Shown: in pieces, positions 36,839 to 39,524 of the stretch
Numbering within the stretch: position 1 is the first letter of the stretch
How the letters are laid out: each line of letters begins with the position of its first letter
NCBI GenBank assembly: GCA_010015745.1
Contig: ML978342.1
Location: 1 to 39,524, forward strand
DNA length: 39,524 bases
Reading direction: 5' to 3'
From: Setomelanomma holmii
Taxonomy: Eukaryota > Ascomycota > Dothideomycetes > Pleosporales > Phaeosphaeriaceae
Notes under the pieces: generated by a model
The model's database searches: none
Seen by the model: only the letters and a program-made list of their open reading frames with translations
Told to the model about the DNA's origin: nothing
Made by a program: the position numbers and the translations under genes

Positions 36839-39524
36839 CCTGTGACCAGAGAACAGCTGCAACCACAGCTGCAGCCATCGCAGCCGCCATCGCAGCCACT
36901 GTTGTGTTGGATGTGGGAGCACAGGGCAGGTATGAATGAGGCAGAAGGTTGTTGTATTGAGAGAGCTACTGTGAGCGATTATATACACAACCAGATGAGT
37001 AAGCAGGTGACTAACAGAGTCACGTGAGATGCAGTTCACAGTGTACTGTGTGAACTGAGGTGCCAGGCTGACATGTTGCAGCACCCACGGTCGCAGTAGC
37101 CAATGCAGCCGCAGCCGCAGCTACAACGACCATCGCAGGACAAGCAACTAGGCGATCAACCAGACGAGCAGTATAGGATGAGACAAGCAGAGCAGTATGG
37201 AGTAAGACAAGACGTCCAGAGCCACTCTTATCCTCCCCAAGAGCCACAATGGCACACGCGGACACAGAGACGACCGCCAGCAACTGCGTATTGCAAGGTC
37301 ACACTGTTCCCTCAGCAGCCTACGAGCCGAGTACCTGACCGACCACCCAACCTGCCACACAATCCATACAAGACGCTACCACCGCAATGGTCTTGCAATG
37401 ATCAGCTCGATGCCAATATAATCACGCAGTTTTCCAAGCTTTGGGACAACAGCAACAAGTATACAGGCAATGCGTACGATCTGCTTGATGACAAGATCAA
37501 GGTCTTCTTCAGCATCTGCTGGCAGGTGGACATACAAGAGGAGCAGTTCCACGCAGTGTTTCCCCGTATCCTTACAGGGCGTGCAGAGACATTCTACATA
37601 CAGGTTGTAGAGAGAGATGACAGCTTTGCCAGCGCGTACACGGCAATCAAGAACCACTTCGACCATGACGTGCATCACCAGCACTACTACACGGACTGGA
37701 CGACTACAACGTTTGCTTGCACACGCACAGAGAACCCTGACAAAGGGCTACACGAGGTCCTGCAGATCCTGCTTGACAAGCTGCAGCTGTGCCAACGTGC
37801 GCTTGGAAAGAACTTTGATAGTGAGGATGCTCTGCGCACTACTGTCATCAACGCCTGCCATGGAGTTCTAGAACTCAAGATGGCACTGTTCAAGCCAGCC
37901 ACAATCTATGAAGGCCTCTTTTCAGACCTGCGGTCGGCAGTTGAGACACACCTGGCTCGGCAACACACAGCCTAGATGGTCACAGAGGACCAATACTACT
38001 TGGACCGCCGATACAGCAGCAATGGAAGAATCCGAGGTGGATCCTGAGGAGGAGGCAGAGGCGGATTCAAAGCTGCATACCAGAGAGGCAAACAACGCGC
38101 TGATAATAAACGTAGATTCAAGCCACGCTGGAGGAAGAAATGCTTTGTTTGCCAGAAGGAAGGATGCTGGTCCACAAACCACACTGATGAGGAGCGCAAA
38201 GCTGCACGCGCGCAGTTCTTCTCAGCATGTCACTTTACAGGTGGACAACCGCCTATTGATTTCTCGGTACACCTCGCAGAATACGAAGGCAGTGAGCACA
38301 CCAGCTAATACAACCAGAGAGGCTGGAGAGAAGAGGAAGACTGCGAGGATAGCGACAATGACAACAGCACTAGCAATCAGCAATACCTTGAGCACTAGTT
38401 CTTCAAGGAGCAATGCCTTGCAGATCAGGCGTTTTTGCATCACATCTCTGGCGACGACATATACAGCCGAGGCGCGCCGTCAGCACCAGCGTCGCAGTTT
38501 CTGCTCAAAGACCGCTACACAAGGTCTGTGTACCAAGGAATCCTGCCAGATACAGGCGCGGCCAATGTGTCTACAGTGGGCAAAGAGCAGTACCTTGCAC
38601 TCACACGAGAGGATCCGACAGTCAAGATGGACACATCTACAGCAGGGAAGGCATCTATTAAGTTTGGCAAGGGCAGTGCTACAGCGTCCATTGGCACTGC
38701 ACAGGTCTCTACAGACATTGGGACAATCAACTTTGAGGTGCTTGATGCACCTACACCATTCTTGCTATGCCTTGCAGACATGGACCGCTTAAAAGTCTAC
38801 TTTAACAACACTACAGATGAGCTCGTCCAGGGCAATATACGCATCCCTGTTCTACGCAAATGGGGACATCCATGGTTCCATCTGAACAAGAGAGAAAGAG
38901 CAACTGTGTTCCTGACAGAGACAGAGTTGAGACGGCTCCATCGCCGATTTGGACACCCAGCTGTCATGAGACTGGCCAAGCTATTGAAGGATGCTGGCCA
39001 CGACAACTTTGAAGAAAGAACGCTTGAGGAAGTCACAAAGTTTTGCCATCACTGTCAGCTCCACAGCTCAGCGCCACGCCAATTCAAATTCACTCTTAAG
39101 GATGATCACCACTTCAACTATGAGATCCTGGTAGACGTGATGTACCTCAGCAGCAAGCCGGTATTGCATGTGGTTGATTCCTCAACTGCTTTCCAAGGCG
39201 CAAAATTCCTCAACGCTACCTCAGCCAAGGAGACATGGCAGGCACTGCGGATGCTATGGATCGACACCTATCAAGGACCACCAGACATCATCACACATGA
39301 TGCAGGCACTAACTTCGCAAGCGCAGAGTTCCGTGCTGAGGCAAAGATCATGGGAGTCACATGCAAGCAGGTGCCCACAGAGGCTCACTGGTCGGTGGGC
39401 AAGACAGAGAGATACCACGCACCTCTTCGCCGAGCATGGGATATACTGCACGCTGAGCTCTCAGACGCGATGTCTGATGAAGCAATCCTTCAGATGGCTG
39501 TGAAAGCTGTCAATGATACCGCTG

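Larger units (their letters stand above)
32623..39524 (+). mobile_element. Ty1/copia LTR retrotransposon, RIP-damaged, runs off the right edge
   Basis: A single gag-pol frame starts at ATG 33196, is interrupted by the hAT element (33762-36838 plus one target copy), and resumes at 36847 in the same frame. Gag includes KFDERYKAYQRQQSAHQ and, after the break, WDNSNKYTGNAYDLLDDK and the capsid-like region to about 37970. A CCCH zinc knuckle (CFVCQKEGCWSTNH) follows at about 38135-38180, then protease (ILPDTGAANVS, about 38540), GAG-pre-integrase (RRFGHPAVMRL, CHHCQLHSS) and integrase (VDVMYL, ITHDAGTNFAS, TEAHWSVGKTERYH). Order protease-integrase before the expected reverse transcriptase fits copia. 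In-frame stops are at 33475, 37025, 37097, 37973, 38045, 38306 and 38396. Five look like CAG/CAA to TAG/TAA, the RIP type; two are TGA. Confidence 0.9.

Noticed and set aside
36905..37095. A second insertion inside gag after the hAT
   Set aside because: The stretch continues the gag frame exactly on both sides apart from two point stops, and no flanking duplication is present.

Overview
The window is eukaryotic and reads as a filamentous ascomycete, most likely a Dothideomycete of the order Pleosporales. Short introns of 46-88 bases with GT...AG ends and CTGAC-type branch sites interrupt most genes. The gene set (palH, MVP1, DCN1, ALB1, an ascomycete laccase ending in DSGV) is fungal. The repeats carry C-to-T changes at CpA sites, the mark of repeat-induced point mutation (RIP). 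The order is an inference from protein style; no database was searched.

Layout. Bases 1-4640 are a decayed transposon island: a reversed LTR-like edge (1-353), a broken pogo/Fot-type Tc1-mariner copy on + (about 354-1908), a spacer with a 30-bp tandem repeat, and a second, inverted copy on - (2803-4634) with both terminal repeats and TA flanks. From 4840 to 32380 lies ordinary gene space: laccase (-), a small secreted protein (+) diverging from it, a membrane-anchored ubiquitin protease (-), ALB1 (+), a 1052-residue acidic coiled-coil protein (-), an unknown 304-residue protein (-), ribosomal protein eL32 (-, six exons), DCN1 (-) with a 525-codon reading frame inside its 2-kb first intron, a possible small basic protein (-), sorting nexin MVP1 (-), pH sensor palH (-), and a lysine-rich nuclear-type protein (+). 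Bases 32623-39524 are a Ty1/copia element running off the right edge. Its gag is split by a 3077-bp hAT transposon with a perfect 19-bp terminal repeat and an 8-bp target duplication.

The genes do not form one pathway. Loose themes are protein modification (ubiquitin protease, cullin neddylation factor DCN1), ribosome production (ALB1, eL32), endosome and ambient-pH signalling (MVP1, palH) and secretion (laccase, small secreted protein). Gene models were built by hand from splice signals and reading-frame continuity, and exon coordinates are given in each entry. The most unusual points are the gene-in-intron arrangement at DCN1, which could also splice in frame to give a 747-residue fusion; a 32-bp tandem duplication that truncates or redirects the 1052-residue protein; and the readable RIP history of the nested transposons.
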